Assembly (NCBI GenBank): GCA_030693705.1
Contig: JAUYAB010000022.1
Coordinates: forward strand, 34,381 to 98,380
Direction of reading: 5' to 3'
Length of the DNA: 64,000 nt
From: Ignavibacteria bacterium
GTDB lineage: Bacteria > Bacteroidota > Ignavibacteria > Ignavibacteriales > Ignavibacteriaceae
The translations under genes were made by a program, and so were the position numbers. The notes under the pieces were generated by a model. The model worked only from the letters and a program-made list of their open reading frames with translations, had not been told where the DNA came from and did not search any database. Every line of letters starts with the position of its first letter. The first letter of the stretch is position 1. This document shows, one piece after another, positions 54,141 through 63,436 of this stretch.

Positions 54141-54166
54141 AAAAGGATTGAGTAATCAATCCTTTT
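54141..54166 (+). terminator. Rho-independent terminator after pilin copy 2
   Basis: AAAAGGATTGA (54141-54151) pairs with TCAATCCTTTT (54156-54166) with a following T-run. Confidence 0.85.
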
Positions 54167-54188
54167 TTATTTATTCGAGTGTGAACTA

Positions 54189-54269
54189 ATGGGCCAACAA
54201 CAATTGCTATTATTGCTTGTGAAAACGGGAGCCATACAATTTAGTCACTTTAAAGTATTACTGAAATAG
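54189..54269 (+). pseudogene. Decayed pilin copy (N-terminal fragment)
   Basis: ATG GGC CAA CAA CAA TTG CTA repeats the MGQQQLL start of the pilins, then the frame leaves the family (LLLVKTGAIQFSHF...) and stops after 26 residues. No typical ribosome site precedes it. It is best read as remnant of a fourth pilin gene in the array. Confidence 0.6.
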
Positions 54270-54535
54270 TAGCCGGTGTGCAAACGGAGAAAATTTTATT
54301 TCGGCAACAACAATTACACTACAGCTTTTTTAATGGGTACCGAGCAAAGCGATAGCGAAAAAGAAGTCGAGGACGAAGAGAAGGACAAAGACAATGATAA
54401 GGAAAACGGTTGATAGAGGAAATTACCTTTAATCTCTTTAGAAATCTATGAAACTTTTTTCTCGTTAAATCAACATGCTAACAAAATATTTTAACTAACC
54501 GATAGATGAGTTTTTAATACTAACCGAATGACAAA
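54270..54535 (+). other. Gap before pilin copy 3: possible second pilin remnant and acidic micro-ORF
   Basis: GGCAACAACAATTAC at 54303-54317 again resembles the GQQQL coding start. At 54333-54413 is an open 26-codon frame (MGTEQSDSEKEVEDEEKDKDNDKENG), extremely charged, with no ribosome site; translation is doubtful. No promoter of known type was seen before copy 3. Confidence 0.35.
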
Positions 54536-54925
54536 ATGGGACAACAGCAACTACTATTGATTCTCGTTGGGGTGATAATCGTTGGCTTGTCCATTGTTCT
54601 TGTCGTAAAATTATTTGATGTAAATTCGCTTGAGGCAAACAGAGATGCCGTATACATCGATACGGTGAGTTTAGTAGCAAATGCGCAGCACTATTATCAA
54701 CTTCCGAGGATGTTAAGTGGCGGCGGCGGCTCATTTGTAGGGTATACTCTTCCGGTAGAATTAGCACAGAACGAGAATGGAGCTTATACGGTTTCAAATG
54801 TTACCGCAAGTTCAATTACTATCACCGGAGTAGGAAATGAACAAGACCCGGACGGGAGATCATATCAAATAACCACTATTGCAACGCCAACCTCTATTCA
54901 ATCATCTACATCAGTGCTTCAGTAA
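54536..54925 (+). CDS. Major pilin-like protein, copy 3 (divergent)
   Basis: A 129-aa divergent paralogue of copies 1 and 2. It shares MGQQQLLLI-VGVIIVG-SIV, SLEANRDAV, a QHYYQLP...GGGGSFVGYTLP region and the end (YQITTIATPTSIQSSTSVLQ). No Glu5. Unlike copies 1 and 2, no Shine-Dalgarno site precedes the ATG. It ends 99 nt before the pilC-like gene. Could be a minor or alternative subunit. Confidence 0.72.
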   Translation: MGQQQLLLILVGVIIVGLSIVLVVKLFDVNSLEANRDAVYIDTVSLVANAQHYYQLPRMLSGGGGSFVGYTLPVELAQNENGAYTVSNVTASSITITGVGNEQDPDGRSYQITTIATPTSIQSSTSVLQ

Positions 54926-55024
54926 AAATTAGAACTTCTCTATAAAAAAGTTTTTATTAATGTAATTTTTATTTGGTATATTTAAGATAAATAATGCTTT
55001 TAATATTAACTGGCAACAACTTTT

Positions 55025-56365
55025 ATGGTAGAATATAGATTTGCGGCAACCAATAGCGCTGGAAAACCTATATCGGGAGCAATCACTGCCGATTCGGCTA
55101 GAGAAGTAAAGCAAAAGATCAAAAATCTCGCCGAAAAGAATCAACTTCAAATTAAGTCGATTGAAAAAAAGGTGACTTTTCTTTATAAAGCCAAAAAGGG
55201 AAGTGATAAACCAATTAAAGGTTCACAAAAAGCATTCAGTAAAGATGAGGTTGTTGATGCTCTTACGAGACTTAACTACGAAGTAATTTCAGTTAATAAA
55301 GTTCTCCTTGATTTCAATCCCAAACCCCCCACACTTGATATCGTAAATTTTGTTAAAATCAGCGCTGAGCTTCTCGATCAAAAACTTCCGTATGGAGAAA
55401 TTCTCACGCTTCTTATTAACGACACACAAAACAAAACTCTTCGGGAAGCGTTGAAGGATATTAACAGTGAACTGAAAAAAGGAACCGATAGCCAGGCTGT
55501 TTTTATGCGGTATCAAGTTGTATTCGGAAAGTTTACTGCGTACATGCTTGGGTTGGCTTCTAAGAGCGGTAACATGACCGAAATTTACAAAGCTACTGCA
55601 AAGTTTCTCGAACGTCAACAAGAGTTTAAAAAAAGTTTGAAAAGCGCTTTGATCAGTCCATTCGTAACCGTATTCATTTTAATGTTGGCGGTGCTCTATT
55701 ATGTTGGATACATTTTTCCTGAAACAGCAAATTTATTCTTGAGATTCGGCATTACCTTGCCTCCAATGACGGCGTTCACTCTTGGGATCAGTAATTATTT
55801 AAAAGATCACATTATCATTATTCTCGCGATATTTTTTGTTCCAACTATATCGCTGTTGTATTACTTCAAAACTAAAAAAGGGAAATTGGTTCTTGACGGA
55901 ATGCTTTTAAAAATGCCCATTGTTGGAAATCTGATCCATAAAACAGTAATTGAAGTTTTTTGCCGTGTATTTTATACTCTCTATAGCGGATCGGCAGAAA
56001 GTATCGAGCCAATAAGAATAGCTGCTGAAGCAAGTGGAAATACTTACTTCGAAAATAAAATTAAAAATGTTGCTATTCCATTAATGATCAAAAAGGGAGT
56101 TGGAATTACGGAGGCATTTACACAATCCGGTGTATTTACAGAAACAGCCCTTTCAAGGTTTCATTCCGGCGAAGAGACAGGAACTATCAAAAACACCGCA
56201 CTCCAATTAGCAAATTATTACGAAAGTGAAACGGTTCATAAATTAAAAAACATTATCGAATTAATCCAAGTAATTATTTCAATGATTATCATGATTGTAA
56301 TGATAGCATTAACGCTTGTTTCCGCTGAAACAGCTACCGTTAAACCAAAAATGCCAGGGATGTAG
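55025..56365 (+). CDS. pilC: Type IV pilus/type II secretion platform protein (PilC/GspF)
   Basis: The inner-membrane platform on which the ATPases act. The 446-aa protein has two small N-terminal modules (residues 3-48, YRFAATNSAGKPISGAITADSAREVKQKIKN...; and 68-100, KAFSKDEVVDALTRLNYEVISVNKVL) where PilC usually has one. Two T2SSF helical domains (about 105-225 and 305-425) with three TM helices follow: KISAELLDQKLPYGEILTLL, SPFVTVFILMLAVLYYVGYIFP, GEETGTIKNTALQLANYYE. Operon gap to the next gene is 4 nt. Confidence 0.88.
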   Translation: MVEYRFAATNSAGKPISGAITADSAREVKQKIKNLAEKNQLQIKSIEKKVTFLYKAKKGSDKPIKGSQKAFSKDEVVDALTRLNYEVISVNKVLLDFNPKPPTLDIVNFVKISAELLDQKLPYGEILTLLINDTQNKTLREALKDINSELKKGTDSQAVFMRYQVVFGKFTAYMLGLASKSGNMTEIYKATAKFLERQQEFKKSLKSALISPFVTVFILMLAVLYYVGYIFPETANLFLRFGITLPPMTAFTLGISNYLKDHIIIILAIFFVPTISLLYYFKTKKGKLVLDGMLLKMPIVGNLIHKTVIEVFCRVFYTLYSGSAESIEPIRIAAEASGNTYFENKIKNVAIPLMIKKGVGITEAFTQSGVFTETALSRFHSGEETGTIKNTALQLANYYESETVHKLKNIIELIQVIISMIIMIVMIALTLVSAETATVKPKMPGM

Positions 56366-56369
56366 TATT

Positions 56370-58160
56370 ATGGATGCTAACCTAGAACTTACCGATAAAG
56401 TCGGGTACATCCTTTTTAAGAAAGGAATAATCGACACCACCGTACTTGAACAAGCTCTTGCCATGAAGGCGAACGATACAAGTAAAATCAAGAAAAATTT
56501 AGCGCAAATACTCGTTCAAGAATTTAAGTACGATCATGATGTTATTTTCAAGGAAGTTGCTAACCTTTACGCATTTAGAGAGGTAGAAGCTACCGCTGAT
56601 GTACTCACCTCGCAAAGATTAGAATTTATTAAACAAACTATGGTTGCAGCCGGGGATACCATGAAGCAACTTATGCTTCAAGTAAAAGTAATCCCCTTCA
56701 TGTATGATGAACGCCAAAAAGATAAATTGCTGCTCGCGTCCATCGATCCGACCGAGCGAAATATTCCGAAGATCGCTTTTGGGCTCAACGCAAAAAAATA
56801 TGAAGTAATGTTCATCAAGCAGCGAGACTTTGATAAACTTGCCGAAAAACTTTTCCCCCCGGAAAATGAATACTTAAAAAAACTTGAAGAAATGCCTTCC
56901 GATTTTGCGATGGATGATCATCAAGAGCAATCCGATGATGAAGCTGAAATTGAAGCCGAAATAAATAAAAGCGCTCTAATCAACTTAATAGAAGCGGCGC
57001 TTGTTGAAGGTACACGCAAAGGAGTAAGCGATGTTCACATCGTTCCTACGGATGCAAAAACCACTTCTATTATGTTTCGAATAGACGGCAATTTACAAAT
57101 ATGGCATACGCAGGAAAATACTTCCCCCGAAGCAGTGCTTGCAGTTGTTAAAGATCGTTCACGCGGAATGGATAGATTTGAAAGAGAAAAAGCGCAAGAC
57201 GGTTTTATTCAGCGTGAAATTGATGGTCACATCATTCGTTTCAGAGTTTCCATTTTACCGATGGTAGGAACTGAGTTGAAGAACAAGTTCGAAAGTGTTG
57301 TAATCAGAATTCTTGATGACAGAAAAGTAGTTAAAGATTTAAAACTATTGGGACTTACCGGCTACGCAAACGATGCTTTCGAAAAAGCTATTCGCCAACC
57401 GCAAGGAATGGTAATTTTAACGGGTCCTACCGGAAGCGGAAAATCAACAACATTAGTTGCTGCATTGTATCAAGTAATTGATCCGACGGTAAATGTTTTA
57501 ACCGTTGAAGATCCTGTTGAATATGTTATCGAAGGGGCGCGCCAATTAAAAATCGGCGTAAAGATGAACTTTGAACAAGCCATCCGTTCTATCCTTCGTC
57601 ACGATCCCGACATCGTTCTTGTAGGAGAAATGCGTGATAAAGAGACTGCCGAAGTTGCTATCAAGTTGGCAAATACGGGACACTTAACTTTTTCAACTTT
57701 GCACACCAACGATGCGCCCAGCGCCGTCGCACGTTTATATAAAATGGGTATTGAACCGTTCTTAATTGCTTATGCGATCAATATTATTGTTGCTCAGCGT
57801 TTGATCAGACGTCTTTGTACAAATTGCAAGCAAAAAATTGTTAATCTGGACGAAGCTATGATGAAAACGCTCGGACTTAACATGGATGAATGGAAAAACT
57901 ATACCGTCTATGAAGCTAAAGGATGTGAAAAATGCAGCGGAACGGGCTACAAAGGAAGAGTTGCCATCCATGAAGCCCTTTATTTTACTACACCGTTGAA
58001 GCAGATTATTCTTCGTTCAGGTGAATCGGTTGATGAAGAGAAGATTCGTGAACAGGCAAAAAAAGACGGAACATTAAATTTGCGTGAATGCGGTATTGAT
58101 AAAGTAAAACAAGGGCTCACCTCGTTTGAAGAAGTAATTGCAGGAACAATGGAAGAATAA
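56370..58160 (+). CDS. pilB: Pilus assembly ATPase (PilB/GspE, MshE-N domain)
   Basis: It powers pilin polymerisation. ATG 56370 is used, giving 596 aa with MDANLELTDKVGYILFKKGIID at the start; upstream codons lie within pilC. An MshE-N-type N domain (about 10-160) is followed by an acidic linker and the ATPase core: Walker A GPTGSGKST (352-360), Asp box near 377-384, Walker B DPDIVLVGEMRD (412-423), His box TGHLTFSTLHTNDAP, and the zinc site C483/C486 with C519/C522. Length and motifs fit PilB rather than the retraction ATPase. Confidence 0.92.
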   Translation: MDANLELTDKVGYILFKKGIIDTTVLEQALAMKANDTSKIKKNLAQILVQEFKYDHDVIFKEVANLYAFREVEATADVLTSQRLEFIKQTMVAAGDTMKQLMLQVKVIPFMYDERQKDKLLLASIDPTERNIPKIAFGLNAKKYEVMFIKQRDFDKLAEKLFPPENEYLKKLEEMPSDFAMDDHQEQSDDEAEIEAEINKSALINLIEAALVEGTRKGVSDVHIVPTDAKTTSIMFRIDGNLQIWHTQENTSPEAVLAVVKDRSRGMDRFEREKAQDGFIQREIDGHIIRFRVSILPMVGTELKNKFESVVIRILDDRKVVKDLKLLGLTGYANDAFEKAIRQPQGMVILTGPTGSGKSTTLVAALYQVIDPTVNVLTVEDPVEYVIEGARQLKIGVKMNFEQAIRSILRHDPDIVLVGEMRDKETAEVAIKLANTGHLTFSTLHTNDAPSAVARLYKMGIEPFLIAYAINIIVAQRLIRRLCTNCKQKIVNLDEAMMKTLGLNMDEWKNYTVYEAKGCEKCSGTGYKGRVAIHEALYFTTPLKQIILRSGESVDEEKIREQAKKDGTLNLRECGIDKVKQGLTSFEEVIAGTMEE

Positions 58161-58163
58161 ATT

Positions 58164-59387
58164 ATGATTGATGATCTCAAAAAAATCTTATCAAAATTTC
58201 TCATCAATGTCCCCGCTATGCTTAGCGGGCATGACCGCATTGGCTATTTCGTCGAAAAATTTGCTCAGTTTACAAGTGATGATAGAATTTTGATGCAGAA
58301 ATTTATAGTTAAGGTTTTAACCTTGATGATAGAGAGAGAAGCCTCTGATATTGAATTTGGCGGGTACGGGAGCGAAGGCTTTACATGGATGAGAATATTT
58401 GGAAAGAAAGAAAGAGTGATTGATCTTCCTAAATTTACCTTGGATGAGTCGGCGCTTTTGATTCTTAGTGTACTCAATGAAAATCAGCGGCGTTATTTGA
58501 TGGTTACAAAAAGTATAGATTTCAGTTATACTTTTATGTATGAGCGTAAAATGGAAAATGTAAGATTTAGAGCCACATGCTATTTCGATCTAGATCACAT
58601 TACGATTAACATGCGAGCTATTGCAGCACGTTCAAGAACATTTGAATCTTACGAGTTTCATCCGTCATTAACAAAAGTGTTGAGCCATCAATATTTTAAA
58701 TACGGCTTAACTCTTGTAACCGGAATTACTGGCTCCGGAAAATCTGCCACGCTTGATGCAATCATTGACTATCATAACAAAATAGATGCTACACACATTG
58801 TTATTATCTCTTCTCCAATTGAATATGTTCACAAATCGGATAAGTCAATAGTAAAACACCGGGAAGTTGGTAAAGATGTTTTAAGTTTTAAAGAAGGTGT
58901 TACGCAAGCATTAAGGCAAGACCCGGACATCATCGTTATTGGAGAAATGAGAGATCCTGATACCATTATGGCGGCGCTTGAAGTTGCCGATACGGGACAC
59001 AAAGTATTTTCAACTTTGCATACTTCTTCGGCGGTTGAATCAATTGATAGAATTGTTGCGGAAGTACACCCATCGGAACAAGATCGCGTGCGCAACCGTT
59101 TAGCCGATGTATTAACTGCTGTGATTTCGCAAAAATTAGTTACAACCGTTAACGGTAAACTTATTCTCGCAAAGGAAGTATTAATCGTTAATACAAATGT
59201 TCGCGCTGCAATTAAAAATAACAACACAAGTGAAATTTATATGATGATCAATCAAGGCGGGCAATCCGGCATGAACACTTTGGAACAAGATTTAAAGCGA
59301 TTATATTTGATGAAGAAAATTAGTTTAGATTCCGCAATGGCATTTGCCAATAACAAAACCAGAATGCAACAAATACTTTCGGCTTAA
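58164..59387 (+). CDS. pilT: Pilus retraction-type ATPase (PilT/PilU)
   Basis: A 407-aa hexameric ATPase thought to depolymerise pili. Walker A GITGSGKSA (177-185), Asp box SSPIEYVHK, Walker B DPDIIVIGEMRD, His box TGHKVFSTLHTSSAVESIDR and the AVISQKLV segment are PilT features; the zinc motif of PilB is absent. The N-terminal 60 residues are longer than in usual PilT. Starts 3 nt after pilB. A retraction ATPase implies a dynamic pilus rather than a pure type II secretion system. Confidence 0.88.
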   Translation: MIDDLKKILSKFLINVPAMLSGHDRIGYFVEKFAQFTSDDRILMQKFIVKVLTLMIEREASDIEFGGYGSEGFTWMRIFGKKERVIDLPKFTLDESALLILSVLNENQRRYLMVTKSIDFSYTFMYERKMENVRFRATCYFDLDHITINMRAIAARSRTFESYEFHPSLTKVLSHQYFKYGLTLVTGITGSGKSATLDAIIDYHNKIDATHIVIISSPIEYVHKSDKSIVKHREVGKDVLSFKEGVTQALRQDPDIIVIGEMRDPDTIMAALEVADTGHKVFSTLHTSSAVESIDRIVAEVHPSEQDRVRNRLADVLTAVISQKLVTTVNGKLILAKEVLIVNTNVRAAIKNNNTSEIYMMINQGGQSGMNTLEQDLKRLYLMKKISLDSAMAFANNKTRMQQILSA

Positions 59388-59390
59388 TCC

Positions 59391-60944
59391 ATGAAACCGC
59401 TTGTCTGCCTATATTGTGAAGGAACCGACTCCAAGATTGTAGTTGTTACCAAAGAGAATAACCAAATAAAAATTCTCCGTGCCGCTTCGGTAGATTTGGT
59501 GGGTTCAGCTCATTCTCCCGGAGAGAATGAAACCGAAGCCGTTCAGATGATTTCCGATGAAGCGGGCATTCAAATTGATGCGGGAGGCGGGGCAAATTTA
59601 AGTATGCAGGGGTTTTCAACCGGCAGTTTGTTCGAAAGTTTAGTAAACGCAGAAATGAGAGGGATAAAATTACACCAGTGCGAATTTATCCCGGTGCTAA
59701 CCGAACCATCCATCTTTTATCAGATCATTCCGAAACGTGTTACCGATTCAATGATAACAACGGATGTTATAAAAGATACCATCATCCAATCCGATCGACC
59801 GTTTGACCGCTCTAACGTTGGCTTAACGGCACTTTCAGACGGAAATTCTCTCGCTTCTTTTTTAGCGCAGGACGTTCCTTGCTTTAAAATGATTAACAGC
59901 CTGGCGAGGTACAATGGAAAAAGAGTCTATAAACTGATTTCAGTAAAATCAGCAGAACTCTCGCTTGCCTACTTTGTCGCAAAAAAGAAAAAGTTTTTCC
60001 CTGACGATTACTCTCTTATTGTTTACATCGGTAAAGAATACAGCAAACTTATTTTTTTACAAGGGAGAAAATTAAAACACATCGGGGCAACATTAGATTT
60101 GGGTACCTCCAATCTTCACACCTACGATGTTTACTTCTCCAAAATCTTACTTGAGATGGAAAACGGCGGTATTCCGAATCTTGACAACATTGTTGTTTGT
60201 GGTGAAGATGATTCTGAAAATTTAATTCTGTCGTTCTATGGAACTTTCCCCGAAGCGAATGTTAGTAAACTTGATTTTGATAATGTAGATGTCTCTTCGT
60301 TAAGTGAAGATGCAAGGATAAAAATATCTTCCTTTAGCGTACCGTTTGCCGCCGCCCTGGAGTTTTTTGATGAACTCTCGAAAGAGACAACGGGAATTAA
60401 TTTACTTCCAAGGCATATTAAAGAAGATCAAAAAGTTTTTCAATTTGGTTGGCACGGTTACCTTGTTGTGCCCCTCCTCTTTGTAGCTGCGTTTTATTTT
60501 ACTACCAATATTTTAGTAAAGCAGATTGAGATAAATAAATTAAAAAGTGAAATCCAGTTTCAAACAGAATTGAAAAGACAAAATCTCTCCACACTTATGG
60601 AGATTGATAATTTAACCGCACGTATAAACAATTTTGGTCAAACTCAGGCAATTCTTGATTCGGCTGCAAAAGGAACGGGAATCTGGAACAAACTTCTTTT
60701 TAATCTTTCGGATTTTGTCGGGAAGAAAAAAACATTTTGGGTGCGCAACATCGTTCTTCCCGATAGCGCGGTGGTAACCATAGATGGGCATTCGTTAAAT
60801 AGAAAAGTGCTAACGGAATTTGCTTCCGCTTTGCCAACAGCAACCCTACAAAATATTATCTATGAAGCGATTCGCGAGCAAGACGCTTTCCGGTTTACCC
60901 TAACCTTAAGAAAAGAAGAACTTCTGAAGGCTTTGCATGAATAG
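59391..60944 (+). CDS. Fused PilM-PilN-like pilus alignment protein
   Basis: A 517-aa protein. The N-terminal 350 residues look like the actin/FtsA-like PilM (VCLYCEGTDSKIVVV, SLIVYIGKEYSKLIFLQGRKLKHIGATLDLG, DNIVVCGEDDSENLIL). A transmembrane helix (about 354-376, WHGYLVVPLLFVAAFYFTTNILV) and a coiled coil (EINKLKSEIQFQTELKRQNLSTLMEIDNL) then a ferredoxin-like end follow, as in PilN. In most bacteria these are two proteins; here they are one. The fusion call is from architecture and position and could be tested by profile search. Confidence 0.72.
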   Translation: MKPLVCLYCEGTDSKIVVVTKENNQIKILRAASVDLVGSAHSPGENETEAVQMISDEAGIQIDAGGGANLSMQGFSTGSLFESLVNAEMRGIKLHQCEFIPVLTEPSIFYQIIPKRVTDSMITTDVIKDTIIQSDRPFDRSNVGLTALSDGNSLASFLAQDVPCFKMINSLARYNGKRVYKLISVKSAELSLAYFVAKKKKFFPDDYSLIVYIGKEYSKLIFLQGRKLKHIGATLDLGTSNLHTYDVYFSKILLEMENGGIPNLDNIVVCGEDDSENLILSFYGTFPEANVSKLDFDNVDVSSLSEDARIKISSFSVPFAAALEFFDELSKETTGINLLPRHIKEDQKVFQFGWHGYLVVPLLFVAAFYFTTNILVKQIEINKLKSEIQFQTELKRQNLSTLMEIDNLTARINNFGQTQAILDSAAKGTGIWNKLLFNLSDFVGKKKTFWVRNIVLPDSAVVTIDGHSLNRKVLTEFASALPTATLQNIIYEAIREQDAFRFTLTLRKEELLKALHE

Positions 60945-61818
60945 GAAATTAAAAAATACTTTTGCTCTGCTCGGTGTTCTTATTTTGCTCGGAGTGCTTG
61001 GGTTTGGATATATTTATTTTATGCAGAAACCATCGATTAAAGATAAAACGGCAGAATTAACCTCGTTAAAAGCGTTGAGCTATGATCCTAATGTCTTGAA
61101 TAAGATGCTCAAAGAAAAAATGGTGAAAGCGGCTACGCTTGATTCCATTCTTTCTTCAAGAAAGTTTAATATCCCGAAAGATCTCTCTTCGCTAAAATTT
61201 TATGATTTCCTTAATCTGTTAAGCACGCGGCTTTCTGAAAAGGCAAAATTTAATATTGATTATTTGTCAAAGAACACCGATAAAGAATTTTTCTACTACG
61301 ATTACCGTGTAAGCGGTTATGGAACCTTCAACGATCTTTTCCAACTGATTTACGGAATTGAAGAAAGCAAGGAACTGAAAAAAGTTACCAAGCTTAATTT
61401 AAGCAATTATGTTTTAGCCCCGGAAAATGAAGAGCCGGAGTTCTTACTTAATTATACGATGAACGTTGCCGTTTATTTTTCCACCAACGATAGATATACT
61501 TCTGCAACATATTCGGAAAATAATTTAAGCGCTCCAAAGGTGTACGATATTTTTTATCCGCTCATACGGACAGAAATTCCTCCAAACCTTAATAGTGTAC
61601 TTGATGTTCAGGGAGCTAAATTACTTGCTCTTGTTCCTGACGGCGCATTTGTTGCTGATGCGAGAGGAAAGTCCTATTTGCTCATCGAAGGTGATGAAGT
61701 TTATCTTGGATACTTAACCACTATTGATTATAAATCGAAAAAAGTTACCTTTGTTTTGAACAAAGGAGGCATTGTGGAAACCGTTGTATTAAATTTAGAT
61801 AGATCTTTAAGAAAATGA
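60937..61818 (+). CDS. Fused PilO-PilP-like protein
   Basis: A 293-aa protein overlapping the previous gene by 8 nt. One N-terminal TM helix (about 7-29), a periplasmic PilO-like region (about 40-210), and a C-terminal part LLALVPDGAFVADARGKSYLLIEGDEVYLGYLTTIDYKSKKVTFVLNKGG (about 228-280) with the beta pattern of PilP/GspC homology-region domains that touch the secretin. No lipobox, so unlike classical PilP it is anchored through the PilO helix. Assignment is from layout and pattern. Confidence 0.68.
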   Translation: MNRKLKNTFALLGVLILLGVLGFGYIYFMQKPSIKDKTAELTSLKALSYDPNVLNKMLKEKMVKAATLDSILSSRKFNIPKDLSSLKFYDFLNLLSTRLSEKAKFNIDYLSKNTDKEFFYYDYRVSGYGTFNDLFQLIYGIEESKELKKVTKLNLSNYVLAPENEEPEFLLNYTMNVAVYFSTNDRYTSATYSENNLSAPKVYDIFYPLIRTEIPPNLNSVLDVQGAKLLALVPDGAFVADARGKSYLLIEGDEVYLGYLTTIDYKSKKVTFVLNKGGIVETVVLNLDRSLRK

Positions 61819-63059
61819 AACCAGAGATTTCTATGAAAACAATTATTTTTATTCTTGTTGTTGCGCTAAGCCAAATGATCTTTGCGCAAGATCCAACGGA
61901 GCGGGATATAAGGGGATATACTTCCCCCGACGAACTCGTAACGCTCTCGGCAAACCTTCCTTTTTCAAGCGCCGTTGAGTTGCTTAGTAAAGTAAGTGAA
62001 CTGAAATCGGGAAGAAAAATTGTCTCCACGGTTGAACGGACAGACCCTATCGGTGTAGAAATTCCTAATATGCCATATGAAAAAGCTCTGCTAATTATTG
62101 TACAATATGCCAATTTGGTCCTCGAAAAAAAGGAAAATATTTTTATTATAAATAGAAGACCCGATCCTACGGCAAAAGATGGAGAAGATGAATTTGTTGA
62201 TGCCAATACAAGAGAAGTTAAAATTTCAGCCGTCTTTTTTCAGATGGATACAGAAGGTTTAAGAGAGCGTGGAATAAACTGGCAATTTCTCCTTAGCAAG
62301 AAAGGAATGGATGTTGGAACCGGGCTTACAACTACGGGACCGGCAAATACTTCGGGAGGGACTAATTCAGCCGGAACAACAAGCGATGCTATAATTACAA
62401 GCACGAATTCTTTTTCTGCAGGCAATTTTTTTGGAGAAGCTGTTTCACTCTTTCGATTTATCGAGAGTCAAAAATTAGGTGAAGTTATTGCCAGCCCTAA
62501 TATTACCGTCCGTGATAAAAAAGAAGGGACCATTCAAGTTGGTTCTGATTTTTCTATTAAACAAAAAGATTTTGCCGGAAACGTGATTGACAATTTTATT
62601 CATACCGGTTCCATTATTACTGTAACGCCAAGAATCCTTTCCGATCAAGGAATTGATTATATCACTCTTAATTTAAAAGTTGAACGTAGTACCGGATTCC
62701 CCGGCACGGTTTCTACTGAAATTCAAAAAACTACCGCAAGCACACAGGTGCTTATGCTTAACGGAGAAGAAACGGTTATCGGCGGATTGTTTTCAAATGA
62801 AACCAAAACAGAACGTATCGGAATTCCCCTCTTAAAAGATCTTCCCTGGTGGGTTTTTGGACTTCGGTACTTAACCGGAAGCGATAAAGAAACCGTTACA
62901 AAAAAAGAATTGGTTATTGTTGTTAAAGTTGATCTGGTTCCCACACTAAAAGAACGGCTTGCTTTCCCGAACGGAGAGAACGTTATTAAACAAGAACTTG
63001 ATAACTATAAAAACAAAGTGCAGTACCACCAGTTTAATCCAGAAAATAAAGAAAAATAG
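61815..63059 (+). CDS. pilQ: Short secretin (PilQ/GspD-like outer-membrane channel)
   Basis: The outer-membrane ring through which the pilus leaves the cell. Signal peptide at residues 7-24 (MKTIIFILVVALSQMIFA), so ATG 61833 is an alternative start. An STN/N1-like N domain (about 35-110) is followed by the secretin domain with KISAVFFQMD, GEVIASPNITVRDKKEGTIQVG, and VIGGLFSNETKTERIGIPLLKDLPWWVFGLRY, the diagnostic end. At 414 aa it is about half a usual PilQ: no AMIN domains and few N domains. Overlaps the previous gene by 4 nt. Confidence 0.85.
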   Translation: MKPEISMKTIIFILVVALSQMIFAQDPTERDIRGYTSPDELVTLSANLPFSSAVELLSKVSELKSGRKIVSTVERTDPIGVEIPNMPYEKALLIIVQYANLVLEKKENIFIINRRPDPTAKDGEDEFVDANTREVKISAVFFQMDTEGLRERGINWQFLLSKKGMDVGTGLTTTGPANTSGGTNSAGTTSDAIITSTNSFSAGNFFGEAVSLFRFIESQKLGEVIASPNITVRDKKEGTIQVGSDFSIKQKDFAGNVIDNFIHTGSIITVTPRILSDQGIDYITLNLKVERSTGFPGTVSTEIQKTTASTQVLMLNGEETVIGGLFSNETKTERIGIPLLKDLPWWVFGLRYLTGSDKETVTKKELVIVVKVDLVPTLKERLAFPNGENVIKQELDNYKNKVQYHQFNPENKEK

Positions 63060-63066
63060 GAGAGTC

Positions 63067-63432
63067 ATGGAAGCGATTTTAATTGTTGATGATGACCTTA
63101 ATCTTTGCAAAGTTTTGGCGGAAGAACTTACCGAAATGGGATACAAAACATCCTATGTAACTTCTGCGGATGCGGCGTTGGAATTTATACAACATGAGCC
63201 TATCAACTTAATGCTGCTCGATCTGAAAATGCCGGAGAAAGATGGATTCGAAGTTCTACGTGAATTAAAAGTTCGAACTGTAACTTTCTCAGTAATCGTG
63301 CTGACAGCCTACGCCGATGTGGTGAGTGCAATGGAAGCAGCGCGGATGGGAGCGACCGATTTTATCTCGAAGCCGTATGATTTTGATGAACTCCTTATTA
63401 CAATTCGAAAAGTTTTACAAAAAGACGTTTGA
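63067..63432 (+). CDS. Response regulator receiver protein
   Basis: A 121-aa receiver domain: ILIVDDDLNLCKVL (acidic pocket), MLLDLKMPEKDGFEVL (phospho-acceptor Asp), VLTAYAD and SKPYDFDEL (conserved Lys). It resembles receivers of NtrC-type regulators but has no AAA+ or DNA-binding domain. TAGGAGAG lies just before the ATG; the frame opening further upstream overlaps the secretin gene and is ignored. Four bases later the sensor gene begins, so the two are likely partners. Confidence 0.9.
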   Translation: MEAILIVDDDLNLCKVLAEELTEMGYKTSYVTSADAALEFIQHEPINLMLLDLKMPEKDGFEVLRELKVRTVTFSVIVLTAYADVVSAMEAARMGATDFISKPYDFDELLITIRKVLQKDV

Positions 63433-63436
63433 TTGA

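Noticed and set aside
54333..54413. Acidic 26-residue peptide gene
   Set aside because: No ribosome site or homologue, and composition follows a purine-rich hexamer pattern; mentioned only as part of the gap.
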